Shown here: positions 26,144 through 35,526 of the stretch, piece by piece
Layout: the number at the start of each line of letters is the position of its first letter
Numbering within the stretch: position 1 is the first letter of the stretch
NCBI GenBank assembly: GCA_002724575.1
Contig: PBPC01000049.1
Coordinates: 1 to 64,000, forward strand
DNA: 64,000 bases
Direction: 5' to 3'
Source of the DNA: Gemmatimonadota bacterium
Lineage (GTDB): Bacteria; Gemmatimonadota; Gemmatimonadetes; Longimicrobiales; Gaopeijiaceae
Made by a program: the position numbers and the translations under genes
Notes under the pieces: generated by a model
The model's database searches: none
What the model was told of the DNA's origin: nothing
Seen by the model: the letters and a program-made list of their open reading frames with translations, nothing else

Positions 26144-26760
26144 GCCAGAATTTGCAACCATCGTTAGAGATGCTGGTGCGTCTTAGCGCTGTCATTGCCA
26201 GTCGCCAGACCGATGAACTATCAAAGCACTTCAACTTGCTAGCTACTAGAGCAGATGCTGTCCAAGTCGAGGAGGTGATTCTTCAAAGCTACCTGTTTCT
26301 TGGGTATCCCATAGCGTTAAATGCGATGGCTTTATGGCGTGAAAAGATTGGACCGAACATTTCTATTCAAGCACAAGAAGACCTCGACACTTGGACAGTT
26401 CGTGGACAGGAGGTCTGCGGAGCTGTTTATGGCGGTCAGTACGCTGACCTACGGGCATATATTCGCAGGCTTCATCCGGACCTAGAGCAATGGATGGTTC
26501 AGGAGGGATACGGCAAGGTTCTGGGGCGTTCAGGCCTGTCACTGGTCGAGCGCGAACTGTGCATTGTTGCGCTCCTGGCCGTATTAGATGTACCGAAGCA
26601 ACTCTATTCTCATCTCCGAGGTGCGCTAAATGTTGGAGCTGACGTCTGGCAAGTTTCACAGGCGCTCAAGATTGGACTCGGATATGTCGAGGATGATATT
26701 GCTACTCGTGGCTGGAAAACTTGGGACTCTTTCCAATCGCGTGCTGCTGTAGGTGAGTGA
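26140..26760 (+). CDS. Carboxymuconolactone decarboxylase (CMD) family protein
   Basis: The 206 residues form two CMD-like helical repeats: V-E-E-V-I-L-Q-S-Y-L-F-L-G-Y-P in the first and R-E-L-C-I-V-A-L-L-A with Y-S-H-L-R-G-A-L-N-V-G in the second. The C-x-x-C pair of AhpD-type peroxidases is absent from both. This points to either a decarboxylase/lactonase-like scaffold or a non-enzymatic homologue. The gene is coupled to the asparaginase gene by an ATGA overlap and followed three bases later by obgE. The function is unknown. Confidence 0.75.
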   Translation: MSQNLQPSLEMLVRLSAVIASRQTDELSKHFNLLATRADAVQVEEVILQSYLFLGYPIALNAMALWREKIGPNISIQAQEDLDTWTVRGQEVCGAVYGGQYADLRAYIRRLHPDLEQWMVQEGYGKVLGRSGLSLVERELCIVALLAVLDVPKQLYSHLRGALNVGADVWQVSQALKIGLGYVEDDIATRGWKTWDSFQSRAAVGE

Positions 26761-26763
26761 ATC

Positions 26764-27786
26764 GTGTTTATAGATCATGCAGTAATTGAAGTGAAAGCGG
26801 GTACAGGCGGCGCCGGATCAGACGCTTTCCGCCGGGAAAAGGGAGTCCCACGCGGTGGACCAGCTGGCGGGGATGGTGGGAAAGGTGGAGACGTTTTGCT
26901 AGAGGCGGATGCTCAGCTTACTACGTTGCTCGATTATTCATATCGACGGCACTATAAAGCGGGTCGAGGTAAGCACGGTGGAGGAAAGAATCAGACAGGT
27001 AGGTCCGGTGAGGATCTAATTCTAAAAGTCCCGCGTGGGACGGTAGTTTTCGACGTCGATTCAGGGGATCTTCTCGGCGAACTCTTAGAAGATGGCGAGC
27101 ATCTGATAATCGCATCTGGAGGGCGAGGAGGTCGTGGCAATACTCGATTTAAGACGCCAACGCGCCAGGCTCCGCGGCGTTGGGAGGCTGGTGAAGACGG
27201 TGAGGAACGTCGGATTCGGCTTGAACTCAAGCTGATTGCAGATGTGGGACTGGTCGGTGAGCCGAATGCAGGGAAATCCACATTCTTGGCGACGGTCACC
27301 GATGCAAGACCGAAGGTTGCCGACTACCCCTTCACTACGTTGGAGCCGAATCTCGGTGTTGTGAGACTCCGGGATTTTCAGTCATTTGTGATTGCTGATA
27401 TTCCTGGAATTATAGAAGGAGCACATGAGGGAAGGGGCTTGGGCCATAAGTTTCTGCGCCATATTGAACGGACTCGAACTCTCGCACTGATGATTCCAGT
27501 GGACACGGAGAACATTCAACAAGCATTCCAGGCCCTAAGAGCTGAACTTGAAGCCTATTCTCCAGAACTCGCGACAGCTCCGTTCTGTGTAGTACTAACG
27601 AAGACTGACCTCCTTCCTCCAGATGCTGAGTTCCCGGAGTTTCAAGCAGAAGGGGCTTGGGAAGTTTTCGGTGTTTCATCGTCAACTAACAGAGGTTTAG
27701 ACGAGCTTTTGACAGCCCTTTGGAAGGAGAGTCGTCCCTCTGAGGAACTGACGGATGACGGGGGTGACCAAGCATGGGTACCCTGA
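26764..27786 (+). CDS. obgE: GTPase Obg/CgtA
   Basis: Obg is a ribosome-associated GTPase that acts in 50S assembly and the stringent response. The 340 residues comprise the glycine-rich Obg fold (about 1-155; A-G-T-G-G-A-G-S-D-A-F and K-G-G-D-V) and a G domain. The latter has G-E-P-N-A-G-K-S-T, D-I-P-G-I-I-E-G-A-H-E and T-K-T-D. The C-terminal OCT domain found in some relatives is missing, which is common. It starts with GTG at 26764, three bases after the CMD gene. It overlaps hemW by 13 bases. The usual neighbours rplU and rpmA are absent. Confidence 0.95.
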   Translation: MFIDHAVIEVKAGTGGAGSDAFRREKGVPRGGPAGGDGGKGGDVLLEADAQLTTLLDYSYRRHYKAGRGKHGGGKNQTGRSGEDLILKVPRGTVVFDVDSGDLLGELLEDGEHLIIASGGRGGRGNTRFKTPTRQAPRRWEAGEDGEERRIRLELKLIADVGLVGEPNAGKSTFLATVTDARPKVADYPFTTLEPNLGVVRLRDFQSFVIADIPGIIEGAHEGRGLGHKFLRHIERTRTLALMIPVDTENIQQAFQALRAELEAYSPELATAPFCVVLTKTDLLPPDAEFPEFQAEGAWEVFGVSSSTNRGLDELLTALWKESRPSEELTDDGGDQAWVP

Positions 27787-28925
27787 ATAAGGTTCCGGTC
27801 TCATCCGTTTACGTGCACGCACCATTTTGTTCAAGACGTTGTTTCTACTGTGATTTTGCTGTAGAGGTAAATTCCTCCGACAATCTCAGTGCCTGGACAA
27901 GAGCACTCTCAGGGGAGCTTATAGCAGTCGAACGAGAAGGTGTCTTTACCATGTCGGAGGCACTAAAAACGCTATACGTAGGAGGTGGTACCCCATCCCT
28001 GTTAGGCTCTCAAGCGATGAAAGGCCTTGCAGAAGTAATTGGATATAGCCGCCTCGAAGATCCTGAATTCGAGTGGACTGCTGAGGCTAACCCCGAGACT
28101 GTCACGCATGACTTAGTTGAAAGTTGGTACAATGTTGGTGTTAATCGGATGAGCCTAGGCGTGCAAAGCTTTGATACACAGGTACTCACATGGATGGGGC
28201 GCCTGCACGGGCCAGCTGGTGCAGTTCAGGCGGTCAATACAATAAAAGAAATAGGGATTTATAATCTCAGCGTTGATCTAATTTTTGGGTTGCCGTCCAG
28301 ACTAAAGCGGTGTTGGCGCACTGACTTGTTCAAGGTATTGGAACTAGACATCCCACATATCAGCTTGTACGGACTCAGCGTAGAGCCTGATACACCATTA
28401 GGTCGATCAGTCAGAGATGGCAGTGAGTTCCCAGTTGATGAAGGGCAATACAGGGATGAATACCTTACTGCTGTAGAGCTATTAAGAGATGCAGGATATC
28501 AACATTATGAAGTCTCCAGCTTCAGTCACCCAGGGTTTGAATCAAGACATAACTCTGCATACTGGGATGGAAGGCCTTATCTGGGCTTGGGCAACTCTGC
28601 CCACAGTTATTCAGGATTCTATCGTCGCTGGAATGTCAGAGATTGGGGTGCGTATAATGCCTTGGCCACAGGGACAGGGATCACGTGGGAAAAGGGTGAG
28701 CACCTTGATGCGGCCTCTAGATCTTTAGAGAGATTATGGTTGGGTCTACGAACTGCGTTGGGGCTTCGGCTAGAGGATCTAGCTGACACGCAGCGGGTAA
28801 TCGTCCAGTCCTGGGTGCAGGAAGGTTGGAGCTTGGTTGAGAATGGAAGAGTGCGCCTTACCGCAGAGGGTTGGCTACTGTTGGACCGACTTACTTTGGA
28901 GCTTGATGGTGCTCCGGTGGGTTGA
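27774..28925 (+). CDS. hemW: HemW-type radical-SAM protein (coproporphyrinogen III oxidase-like)
   Basis: HemW is a radical-SAM heme chaperone that inserts heme into respiratory proteins, formerly annotated as oxygen-independent coproporphyrinogen oxidase. The 383 residues have C-S-R-R-C-F-Y-C with the cluster cysteines in the CxxxCxxC spacing, G-G-G-T-P-S-L-L, and S-L-G-V-Q-S-F. HemN-specific N-terminal residues are not apparent, so HemW is preferred. It begins with ATG inside the end of obgE and ends 31 bases before hrcA. Activity as a true decarboxylase cannot be excluded. Confidence 0.85.
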   Translation: MGTLNKVPVSSVYVHAPFCSRRCFYCDFAVEVNSSDNLSAWTRALSGELIAVEREGVFTMSEALKTLYVGGGTPSLLGSQAMKGLAEVIGYSRLEDPEFEWTAEANPETVTHDLVESWYNVGVNRMSLGVQSFDTQVLTWMGRLHGPAGAVQAVNTIKEIGIYNLSVDLIFGLPSRLKRCWRTDLFKVLELDIPHISLYGLSVEPDTPLGRSVRDGSEFPVDEGQYRDEYLTAVELLRDAGYQHYEVSSFSHPGFESRHNSAYWDGRPYLGLGNSAHSYSGFYRRWNVRDWGAYNALATGTGITWEKGEHLDAASRSLERLWLGLRTALGLRLEDLADTQRVIVQSWVQEGWSLVENGRVRLTAEGWLLLDRLTLELDGAPVG

Positions 28926-28956
28926 CGTTCGAATCAACCATACTCGATCTTCGACT

Positions 28957-30030
28957 ATGACTGTTTTGGAAAGGGCTGAGTTTACTGGTGCCGAGCTCAC
29001 TGAACGTGAACGGCAGGTCTTGGATGCAGTGGTGCGCACTTATGTGGAGACTGCTGAACCGGCTGGTAGTAGAACGGTCTCTCGAAATTTTGATCTAGGT
29101 ATCTCATCTGCTACCGTCCGAAGCACCATGGGTGATCTTGAGGATAAGGGATATCTCTTCCACCCTCATACTTCTGCGGGACGTGTGCCGACCGACCTTG
29201 CATATCGTTTTTTCGTTGACAGACTCATGGCACCGCAGAGACTTACCGGTGAGGAACGAACGAATCTTCGACGCCAACTTGATGGCACTAGCACCTCCGT
29301 TGTGGACCGTCTTGTGATGAAAGCAACACGTGCGCTGAGCTTCGTCTCGAACGAACTCGGTGTAGCAATTGCTCCTCGCTTGGAAGTGGCAGTTCTAGAG
29401 AAGGTCGAGCTGATACAGGTCTCTTCAAGCCGGGTGCTGTTCGTGGCAACGATTCGAGGTGGAGTCGTGCGAACGGTCTATGTCGACCTACCTCTAGAGG
29501 TGCCCCGGAAAACTCTTCTTACTGTCACCGTTGCCATGAATGAACGCCTGGCTGGGCTCACTCTCCAGGAGATTCGTCGTACACTTCCTGAGAGGATGCG
29601 GGATTCTCATTCAGGGGAGTTCGGAGCAGCTGAGTTTATGAACATCTTTGTCCAGTCGGGGGCAAAACTTTTCGATCTACAGGAGTTGGATAGAACAAGT
29701 ATCCTTTTGGGGCATACGAGTGTCCTGGCGTCACAACCGGAGTTTGAGGAACGTGACCAATTAACTAATCTGATCGAACTCACTGAAAGACGAGATCTTC
29801 TCGCAGACGCCATGGGTAAACGTGACCACAGAGGTCGGGTTATGATTACGATCGGTGGTGAGAATGATAGGAATGAACTCGCTGACTTCACGCTGGTGAC
29901 TTCTGAGTACCAGATAGGTGATCTTACAGGAGTAATTGGAGTTATCGGCCCGACACGTATGCCTTATGAGAAAGTGGTGACGATCGTTGACTACACTTCG
30001 ACGCTTGTCACTCGGATGCTCCAAAGCTGA
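28957..30030 (+). CDS. hrcA: Heat-inducible transcriptional repressor HrcA
   Basis: HrcA binds CIRCE elements and represses groESL and dnaK operons. The protein is 357 residues from ATG 28957. A longer reading frame exists upstream, but the conserved part (E-R-E-R-Q-V-L-D-A-V-V) begins near residue 16. The winged-helix segment includes G-S-R-T-V-S-R-N and S-S-A-T-V-R-S-T-M-G-D-L-E. The HrcA GAF-like domain follows. dnaJ comes 42 bases later; grpE and dnaK, which usually sit between them, are absent. I see no CIRCE inverted repeat upstream. Confidence 0.93.
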   Translation: MTVLERAEFTGAELTERERQVLDAVVRTYVETAEPAGSRTVSRNFDLGISSATVRSTMGDLEDKGYLFHPHTSAGRVPTDLAYRFFVDRLMAPQRLTGEERTNLRRQLDGTSTSVVDRLVMKATRALSFVSNELGVAIAPRLEVAVLEKVELIQVSSSRVLFVATIRGGVVRTVYVDLPLEVPRKTLLTVTVAMNERLAGLTLQEIRRTLPERMRDSHSGEFGAAEFMNIFVQSGAKLFDLQELDRTSILLGHTSVLASQPEFEERDQLTNLIELTERRDLLADAMGKRDHRGRVMITIGGENDRNELADFTLVTSEYQIGDLTGVIGVIGPTRMPYEKVVTIVDYTSTLVTRMLQS

Positions 30031-30072
30031 TCTAATCTTACTACTTCACTGAACATCTCCAACAGCTTTCTA

Positions 30073-31233
30073 ATGGCTGATTACTACGAATTACTCGGCT
30101 TGTCACGTGATGCGGACCTCGAGGAAATCAAGAAGAGGTACCGTAAGCTTGCGTTCAAATATCATCCCGATCGTAATGAAGGCTCTAAGGAAGCTGAAGA
30201 GCTATTCAAGCAAGTCACAGAGGCTTATGAAGTTCTTTGTGATCCTGAAAAGCGGTCGATGTATGACCGCTATGGTGAGCAAGGGCTTAAGGGCTCTGCT
30301 GGTCCCGGTGGAATGGGAGGTTTCGATTTTAGTGATGCAATCGAGATCTTCATGCGTGATTTTGGTGGTTTTTCAGGGTTTGAGGATGTTTTCGGAGCGA
30401 GTGGTGGACGCACACAAAGGTCTACATCTCGTAAAGGAAAGACCATACGGGTAGGGGTATCCCTTACACTTCCAGAAGTTGCACTAGGAGCAAAAAAAAC
30501 TCTGCGTGTTTCAATCCTCGGCGAATGCGAGCCGTGTGCCGGGTCAGGCGCGAAATCTGGGACGGAACCGGTGGTTTGTCCCGAGTGTGGAGGGGCGGGA
30601 GAAGCACGGCATGTTCAGCGGTCAGTTTTTGGTCAGTTTGTGAGTGTTCAGCCCTGTCAAAACTGTCATGGTGAAGGTCGGATTATCCAGGAGCTTTGTA
30701 ATTCTTGCCGTGGTGAAGGTCGAACCCGAGGTGATACGGAAATAGAAATAGAGGTACCGGCGGGGGTGACTGCAGAGAATTTTCTCACACTCAGAGGACG
30801 CGGTAATGTTGGGCCTAGAGGAGGGCCCCGAGGAGATCTCGTAGTGCTTCTTGAGATTGAAGACGATCCACGATTCTCACGCGATGGATCAGATATCTTC
30901 CATGAACTCCCAATAACCTTTAGTCAGGCTGCGCTCGGGGACGAAGTCCGAGTCCCTACGATCGAAGGAACCGCTCAAGTGACGATTCCTGCCGGCATAC
31001 AGAGTGGGGACCATCTTAATCTTAAGGAACTTGGGCTGCCTGATCTCAATGGTCATGTCAGAGGAGATCAGATTATTAGGGTGATAGTGTGGACTCCAAC
31101 GGACCTCAATACCCAACAGGAAGAGGCTCTAGAGAACTTGCGTGGCGTTGAAACACTCGCGCCGGAGCAAATCCGTCGTCGAACACATAGCGGGTTCTGG
31201 TCTCGAGTTAAGGAAGCTTTCACGGGAGGATGA
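30073..31233 (+). CDS. dnaJ: Chaperone protein DnaJ
   Basis: DnaJ is the J-domain partner of DnaK and delivers substrates to it. The 386 residues include the J domain with H-P-D at residues 31-33, and a Gly/Phe-rich stretch (about 75-115). Four C-x-x-C-x-G-x-G zinc repeats lie between residues 150 and 225, starting with [10 protein letters not shown]-terminal substrate-binding region ends the protein. The full zinc domain marks a type I DnaJ. The start is ATG at 30073. It is followed by prmA in ATGA overlap. Confidence 0.96.
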   Translation: MADYYELLGLSRDADLEEIKKRYRKLAFKYHPDRNEGSKEAEELFKQVTEAYEVLCDPEKRSMYDRYGEQGLKGSAGPGGMGGFDFSDAIEIFMRDFGGFSGFEDVFGASGGRTQRSTSRKGKTIRVGVSLTLPEVALGAKKTLRVSILGECEPCAGSGAKSGTEPVVCPECGGAGEARHVQRSVFGQFVSVQPCQNCHGEGRIIQELCNSCRGEGRTRGDTEIEIEVPAGVTAENFLTLRGRGNVGPRGGPRGDLVVLLEIEDDPRFSRDGSDIFHELPITFSQAALGDEVRVPTIEGTAQVTIPAGIQSGDHLNLKELGLPDLNGHVRGDQIIRVIVWTPTDLNTQQEEALENLRGVETLAPEQIRRRTHSGFWSRVKEAFTGG

Positions 31234-32102
31234 ACAACCCGAGACTTCGGTGGCTGGAGGTAGGGGTCCGTGCCCCGGTCACGGATAACGAGGCTTCGGT
31301 TTTGGTGGATAAGTTAGTTCAAGTGTGTGGCCGGAGTGTACTCGAACACGATGGTTGGCTGTACGCATATTTTGAAGAGCCTGATGAATTATCTGGCTTT
31401 ATAGAGCGATTACGGTCCCGTGTAAGTTCTGCTATTGGCAATGAAGAAATCCACGTAGTAACTCGTTGGCAGGCAAATGAGGACTGGTCTGAGAAATGGA
31501 AACGTGGACTCGGCTCTAAAAGGATCACGGATACTATTGTAGTACGTCCATCGTGGGTGCAATTCCATCCTGAACCTGATGATATCGTGATTGTGATTGA
31601 TCCTGGTATGGCTTTTGGAACTGCCGAACACGGTACAACTCGAGGAAGCTTGAGGCTCCTAGAGTCAGCTCTCAAGGTTAATGACCGAATACTAGATGTT
31701 GGCTCAGGAACTGGGATATTAGCGATAGCGGCAGCAGCATTAGGTGCGAGTGAAGCTATAGCAGTTGAGGGAGATCCACCGTCATTTGAAGCCCTACGAG
31801 AGAATGTGGAAAGAAATGGAGTGTCTAGCCGAGTCCAGTGTATAGAGGAGTGGGCTGACACCCATAGTCTTCAGCGAATGGGACCCGTTGACGGGATTGT
31901 CGCCAACCTACAGAGCGGTGTTCTGAGTCCGCTTCTTCCTGCTTTCCGTAATACACTAATTCAAGATGGGTGGTTAATTATGTCAGGTATTCTCTCGATC
32001 GAATGGCCTTGCTTTCTCGAGGATACAAGCGCTAAGGGCTTTAGGTGCGTTGAAGTAGACCATGACACGGAATGGACGAGTGGGTTATTCAGGATTGTTT
32101 GA
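31230..32102 (+). CDS. prmA: Ribosomal protein L11 methyltransferase
   Basis: PrmA trimethylates L11. The 290 residues include an N-terminal substrate domain (about 1-90) and a methyltransferase domain. The family signature is present in modified form as [13 protein letters not shown], where P-G-x-A-F-G-T-G-x-H is typical; V-G-S-G-T-G-I-L follows. The usual N-(I/L)-L-A-N-P near the active site is N-L-Q-S-G here, a less common variant. Placement after dnaJ supports the call; a PrmA-like methyltransferase with another target is the alternative. Confidence 0.85.
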   Translation: MNNPRLRWLEVGVRAPVTDNEASVLVDKLVQVCGRSVLEHDGWLYAYFEEPDELSGFIERLRSRVSSAIGNEEIHVVTRWQANEDWSEKWKRGLGSKRITDTIVVRPSWVQFHPEPDDIVIVIDPGMAFGTAEHGTTRGSLRLLESALKVNDRILDVGSGTGILAIAAAALGASEAIAVEGDPPSFEALRENVERNGVSSRVQCIEEWADTHSLQRMGPVDGIVANLQSGVLSPLLPAFRNTLIQDGWLIMSGILSIEWPCFLEDTSAKGFRCVEVDHDTEWTSGLFRIV

Positions 32103-32291
32103 TAAGCTTTATGTGTCTGGGATCCTATCTTGGAACTGATACATCTAAGAAAACCAGCTCGGCCCTTTTCACGATAGAAATTAGTGCGTATCCGGGGATC
32201 GATCTTGCCATTGCGCTCGATTCTAACCACCCACAAGATCGGTTAGGCGCATTAATACGCGTGCTACCCCCTCTATTTGGAAGCTCGCCTT
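32103..32291 (+). other. 189-base gap between prmA and hinT, no gene assigned
   Basis: In relatives this position often holds rsmE. One frame is open (stop at 32302) from an ATG at 32109 and would encode about 64 residues that match nothing I know. A loose resemblance to the C-terminal L-G-x-x-I-L-R-x-D-T pattern of RsmE is too weak to call. A stem of 8 bp with a long loop is present but has no T-run. Confidence 0.35.
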
Positions 32292-32642
32292 ATGGCTGCT
32301 AATGAGTGTCTCTTCTGCAAAATTGTCCTCGGGGATGTTCCGGCGGATATCGTGCATGAAGATGATCAAGTACTTGCATTTCGTGACATTAACCCTCGGG
32401 CTCCCATCCATATCCTCATAATTCCTAAACAGCATTTGGAGTCGCTTGCATCAGTGGCTGATGAGAACCGTGACCTGATGGGACACATGATGCTTACCAC
32501 TAAAAAGATTGCTAGGGATGAAGGCCTTTCCCAAAGTGGTTACCGAACTGTTATCAATATAGGAGCAGATGGTGGCCAGACGGTTAATCACCTGCACCTA
32601 CACCTCCTTGGTGGCCGGGCCCTCCGGTGGCCACCAGGATGA
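32292..32642 (+). CDS. HIT-family nucleotide-binding protein (HinT)
   Basis: HinT-type proteins hydrolyse adenosine phosphoramidates and aminoacyl-AMPs. The 116 residues start at ATG 32292 (M-A-A-N-E-C-L-F-C-K-I). A preceding in-frame ATG at 32277 adds five unrelated residues. The HIT motif H-L-H-L-H-L-L-G-G-R is at the C terminus, and the F-R-D-I-N-P-R-A-P-I-H element is present. Length and motifs are fully typical. It is flanked by modest gaps (189 bases upstream, 88 downstream), so it may have its own promoter. Confidence 0.94.
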   Translation: MAANECLFCKIVLGDVPADIVHEDDQVLAFRDINPRAPIHILIIPKQHLESLASVADENRDLMGHMMLTTKKIARDEGLSQSGYRTVINIGADGGQTVNHLHLHLLGGRALRWPPG

Positions 32643-32730
32643 GAGTGGCTTCCTCCGATTCACCAGGTACGTTACTAGCATCGCCGTTTTGGTTGGCCTA
32701 ATAGAACTCAAGTGAAGGGAAGAGTGACTT

Positions 32731-33171
32731 GTGTCTCAAGAACTTAAGAACCGATTGAGGTCTGACCTCACATCAGCGAGAAAAGACCGTAATAAACTTC
32801 GTACGCTTGTCCTTTCCACGATTCTAGCTGATGTCCATAACAGGGAAATAGAATTGGGAACTGAGCTGACTGATGACCAAACTGTGAAGGTGCTCTCGAG
32901 AGGTATTAAGCAGCGTAAAGATGCTGCGTCTCAGATGCGTGCTGCTGGTCGTGATGAGCTCGCCAGCGAAGAAGAAGCTCAACTTACAGTCCTCAGTGAG
33001 TATCTCCCAGAAGGTATGTCAGAAGATGAGGTCAGGGCGTTAGTGCGTGCTGCAATTGAGGAAGGGGTAGACCAAATGGGGATGTTAATGGGGAGGATTA
33101 TGCCGAAAATCGGAGGCCGATTTGATGGTAAAGAGGCGAATAGGATAGTCCGTGAAGAACTTAACCAGTGA
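32731..33171 (+). CDS. GatB/YqeY domain protein
   Basis: YqeY-type proteins share the tail domain of GatB and may bind tRNA. The 146 residues start with GTG at 32731 after AAGGGAAGAG. Seen are R-L-R-S-D-L-T-S-A-R-K-D-R, the region with K-Q-R-K-D-A-A-S-Q, Y-L-P-E-G-M-S-E-D-E, and a final G-R-F-D-G-K-E-A-N. Its position before mutS2-like and dnaG genes is common in related bacteria. The physiological role is not established. Confidence 0.92.
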   Translation: MSQELKNRLRSDLTSARKDRNKLRTLVLSTILADVHNREIELGTELTDDQTVKVLSRGIKQRKDAASQMRAAGRDELASEEEAQLTVLSEYLPEGMSEDEVRALVRAAIEEGVDQMGMLMGRIMPKIGGRFDGKEANRIVREELNQ

Positions 33172-33216
33172 ACTTGATTCACAAATCCAGACCGGATTCA
33201 AGGTAAGGTTCCTGGG

Positions 33217-33714
33217 GTGAGCGAGCAGAGAGGAGCCCCGCAGTCACGTTCTGTGCTACAGATCAAGAAGGGTACAAACGTTCGCGTGTGTACAACCGGA
33301 ATCCGGGGTAAAGTGATTGAGGTCAGTGGTGATCGTGTGATTCTTGAAGCTGGGGAACTCAAGTTAGATATGGCCCTTTCGGATATAGAAGTTATCACTG
33401 CTCGGCCTGAGGTTACTCCAGGTGATGAAGATACAGGATGGAAGGGACCTGAGTTGGGAACGATCGGCTCTGAAGTTGACCTCCATGGAATGAGGGTGAA
33501 TCAGGTAGAACTTGAACTTTCGAGAGCATTGGATGCTGCAGTTTTGGAGGATCTATCTGAGATTCGCGTTATTCACGGCAAGGGCACGGGAGCACTCCGG
33601 AAACGTGTAGCTGAGATACTTGACAAAGACTTGCGTGTGGTGGAGACCCGCATGGGTTACCCCTATGAAGGTGGGGCGGGTGTCACAATTGTGATGTTCG
33701 ACGGAGAACTATGA
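33217..33714 (+). CDS. Stand-alone MutS2 C-terminal module (KOW-like plus Smr domain)
   Basis: The 165 residues correspond to the last part of MutS2 only. A small beta-barrel KOW-like segment (about residues 15-60) holds V-R-V-C-T-T-G-I-R-G-K-V. A linker is followed by an Smr domain (about 85-165) with D-L-H-G, H-G-K-G-T-G-A-L-R and G-G-A-G-V-T-I-V. The coiled-coil and ATPase core of about 600 residues is absent, and the gene has its own GTG start and AAGG ribosome-binding site. Smr domains act on collided ribosomes or nick nucleic acid. The stop overlaps the dnaG start. It could be a reduced gene or a specialised rescue nuclease. Confidence 0.82.
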   Translation: MSEQRGAPQSRSVLQIKKGTNVRVCTTGIRGKVIEVSGDRVILEAGELKLDMALSDIEVITARPEVTPGDEDTGWKGPELGTIGSEVDLHGMRVNQVELELSRALDAAVLEDLSEIRVIHGKGTGALRKRVAEILDKDLRVVETRMGYPYEGGAGVTIVMFDGEL

Positions 33715-35513
33715 TTCCTGATGAAATAGTCGAAGAAGTTCGTGCCCGTGCTGATATTGTTGATATCATTGGCGAATTTGTAGCGCTAAAGAAAGCCGGT
33801 AAGGAATTCAAAGCGAATTGCCCATTCCACGAAGAACGTACTCCGAGCTTTCATGTTGTTCCTGACAAAGGCTTCTTCAAGTGTTTCGGGTGTGGCCAGT
33901 CAGGGGATGTGTTCAAGTTCTTGATGGAACGCCAGGGTATGGACTTTGTGGAAGCCGTAAAACACGTGGCTGGGCGAGCTGGTGTCGAAGTGCGTGAGGT
34001 AAAAAGGGCTGCTGAAGCAGATGACCCCAATCGTCCTCTATATGCTATCAATGCCTTTGCACAGGACTGGTTTCGAGATCGTATTACAGACCCTGATGGT
34101 GGTGCGGCCGCTCGAACCTACTTGGAAGGGCGAGGGATTAGTCCAGACATTGCAGAACGATTTGGGGTGGGGTATGCCCCAAACGATTGGGGGGCATTGC
34201 GCAGTGCTGCAGGGAAGCATGGACTGGAAGATGATCTCATGTTGGAGGTGGGTCTCCTTAATACCAGTGACCGCAAGAAAAACCCGTACGATCGTTTTCG
34301 GGGTCGTATAATGTTTCCTATCGAAAGCGTTTCAGGTCGGGTTATCGCATTCGGTGGCAGAGATTTTGAGTCGGATCAAGCAAGCGCACCCAAGTATCTC
34401 AACTCTCCAGAGACGCAAATCTACAGGAAAGGTGAAAATCTATACGGCCTGTCATGGGCTCGGCACGCCGTTCGCCGCGAAGAGTGTGCACTCTTGGTTG
34501 AAGGGTACATGGATGTAGTCTCACTTGCAGCCCATGGTTTCGATAACACAGTGGCTTCTCTAGGAACCGCTCTGACGCCCGAACAGGCAAGACTTTTGGC
34601 ACGCTACACAAAGCGCCCATTGCTACTCTTTGACTCAGATGCTGCTGGTCTACGGGCAACATTCAAGGCTGGAGACATTCTTCTAGAAGCTGGGCTCCAT
34701 CCAGGAGTAGTGACTTTGCCACCGGGTGAGGACCCAGATACGGTTGTGCGAAATCAGGGCCCAGAAGCTCTGCGTGAATATCTGGATCAGGCAGTCGATG
34801 TTCTAGATCGTAAACTTCAGATCCTTGAAGAGAGAGACTATTTCTCTTCTATCGAAGGCCAACGGTCCGCACTTGATCGCTTGTTACCAACCATCCGTTG
34901 TGCAGCGGATGCAGCTCTTCGAGACATCTATGTGACCAAAGTTGCAGACAAGACCGGCGTCCGTAGACAAACTCTCGAAGAGGAGTTGAAGAAGCAGCGC
35001 CCGCGGGTTGCAAAGACAACCAGAGCCTTTGGTTCAGGCAAATACCCAATCAAGCCTACACAGTTAGCGCCGAAGGCTTCAGTAGAACGACAAGTTCTAC
35101 TCATGATGACCAAAGGGCCTGAGTGGGTAGAACGAACTGTGGAGTTGATCTCACCAGAGGACTTTGACGATCAGTCCTACCGCGCCATCTTTCACGCTCT
35201 TCTTGATGACCCTGAACTGCGTGTCGTACCCGCTTCTATGGACGCTATAGCTGCTCAGAAATTTGAGGAGATTCTGTCCGATCCGATGGAGCTCGATCAC
35301 GGGTTGGAAGTATTCACGAAATCTGTGGATCGGATTCGTGCAGAGGTGCGTTACCGACACGTCAAGGATATCCAGCGTAAGATGGAATTAACACAGGATG
35401 AGGACGAGAAATTAGAGCTGCTTAAAACAATGAAAGAGTGGACGAAAGAAGTGCGTGATCTGGATCCGACAATTCTGCAAAGACGCAGTGCGTCTGTGGG
35501 CGACAAAAACTAA
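33711..35513 (+). CDS. dnaG: DNA primase
   Basis: DnaG makes the RNA primers for replication. The 600 residues carry an N-terminal zinc ribbon of CHC2 type with C-P-F-H and C-F-G-C near residues 40-62. A TOPRIM core has E-G-Y-M-D-V and D-S-D-A-A-G. A C-terminal domain probably binds the helicase. The ATG start overlaps the previous stop (ATGA). The usual rpoD neighbour is not present here; a zinc-ribbon coiled-coil gene follows instead. Confidence 0.96.
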   Translation: MIPDEIVEEVRARADIVDIIGEFVALKKAGKEFKANCPFHEERTPSFHVVPDKGFFKCFGCGQSGDVFKFLMERQGMDFVEAVKHVAGRAGVEVREVKRAAEADDPNRPLYAINAFAQDWFRDRITDPDGGAAARTYLEGRGISPDIAERFGVGYAPNDWGALRSAAGKHGLEDDLMLEVGLLNTSDRKKNPYDRFRGRIMFPIESVSGRVIAFGGRDFESDQASAPKYLNSPETQIYRKGENLYGLSWARHAVRREECALLVEGYMDVVSLAAHGFDNTVASLGTALTPEQARLLARYTKRPLLLFDSDAAGLRATFKAGDILLEAGLHPGVVTLPPGEDPDTVVRNQGPEALREYLDQAVDVLDRKLQILEERDYFSSIEGQRSALDRLLPTIRCAADAALRDIYVTKVADKTGVRRQTLEEELKKQRPRVAKTTRAFGSGKYPIKPTQLAPKASVERQVLLMMTKGPEWVERTVELISPEDFDDQSYRAIFHALLDDPELRVVPASMDAIAAQKFEEILSDPMELDHGLEVFTKSVDRIRAEVRYRHVKDIQRKMELTQDEDEKLELLKTMKEWTKEVRDLDPTILQRRSASVGDKN

Positions 35514-35526
35514 GAGAGCGGAGCAC

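Noticed and set aside
28926-28956. CIRCE element upstream of hrcA
   Set aside because: No TTAGCACTC-N9-GAGTGCTAA type repeat is present in the sequence before hrcA.
32103-32291. Possible rsmE remnant between prmA and hinT
   Set aside because: L-G-S-Y-L-G-T-D-T resembles the L-G-x-R-I-L-R-x-D-T tail of RsmE, but the match needs a gap, lacks the V-G-P-E-G-G motif, and the frame is short. A profile search with RsmE would settle it.
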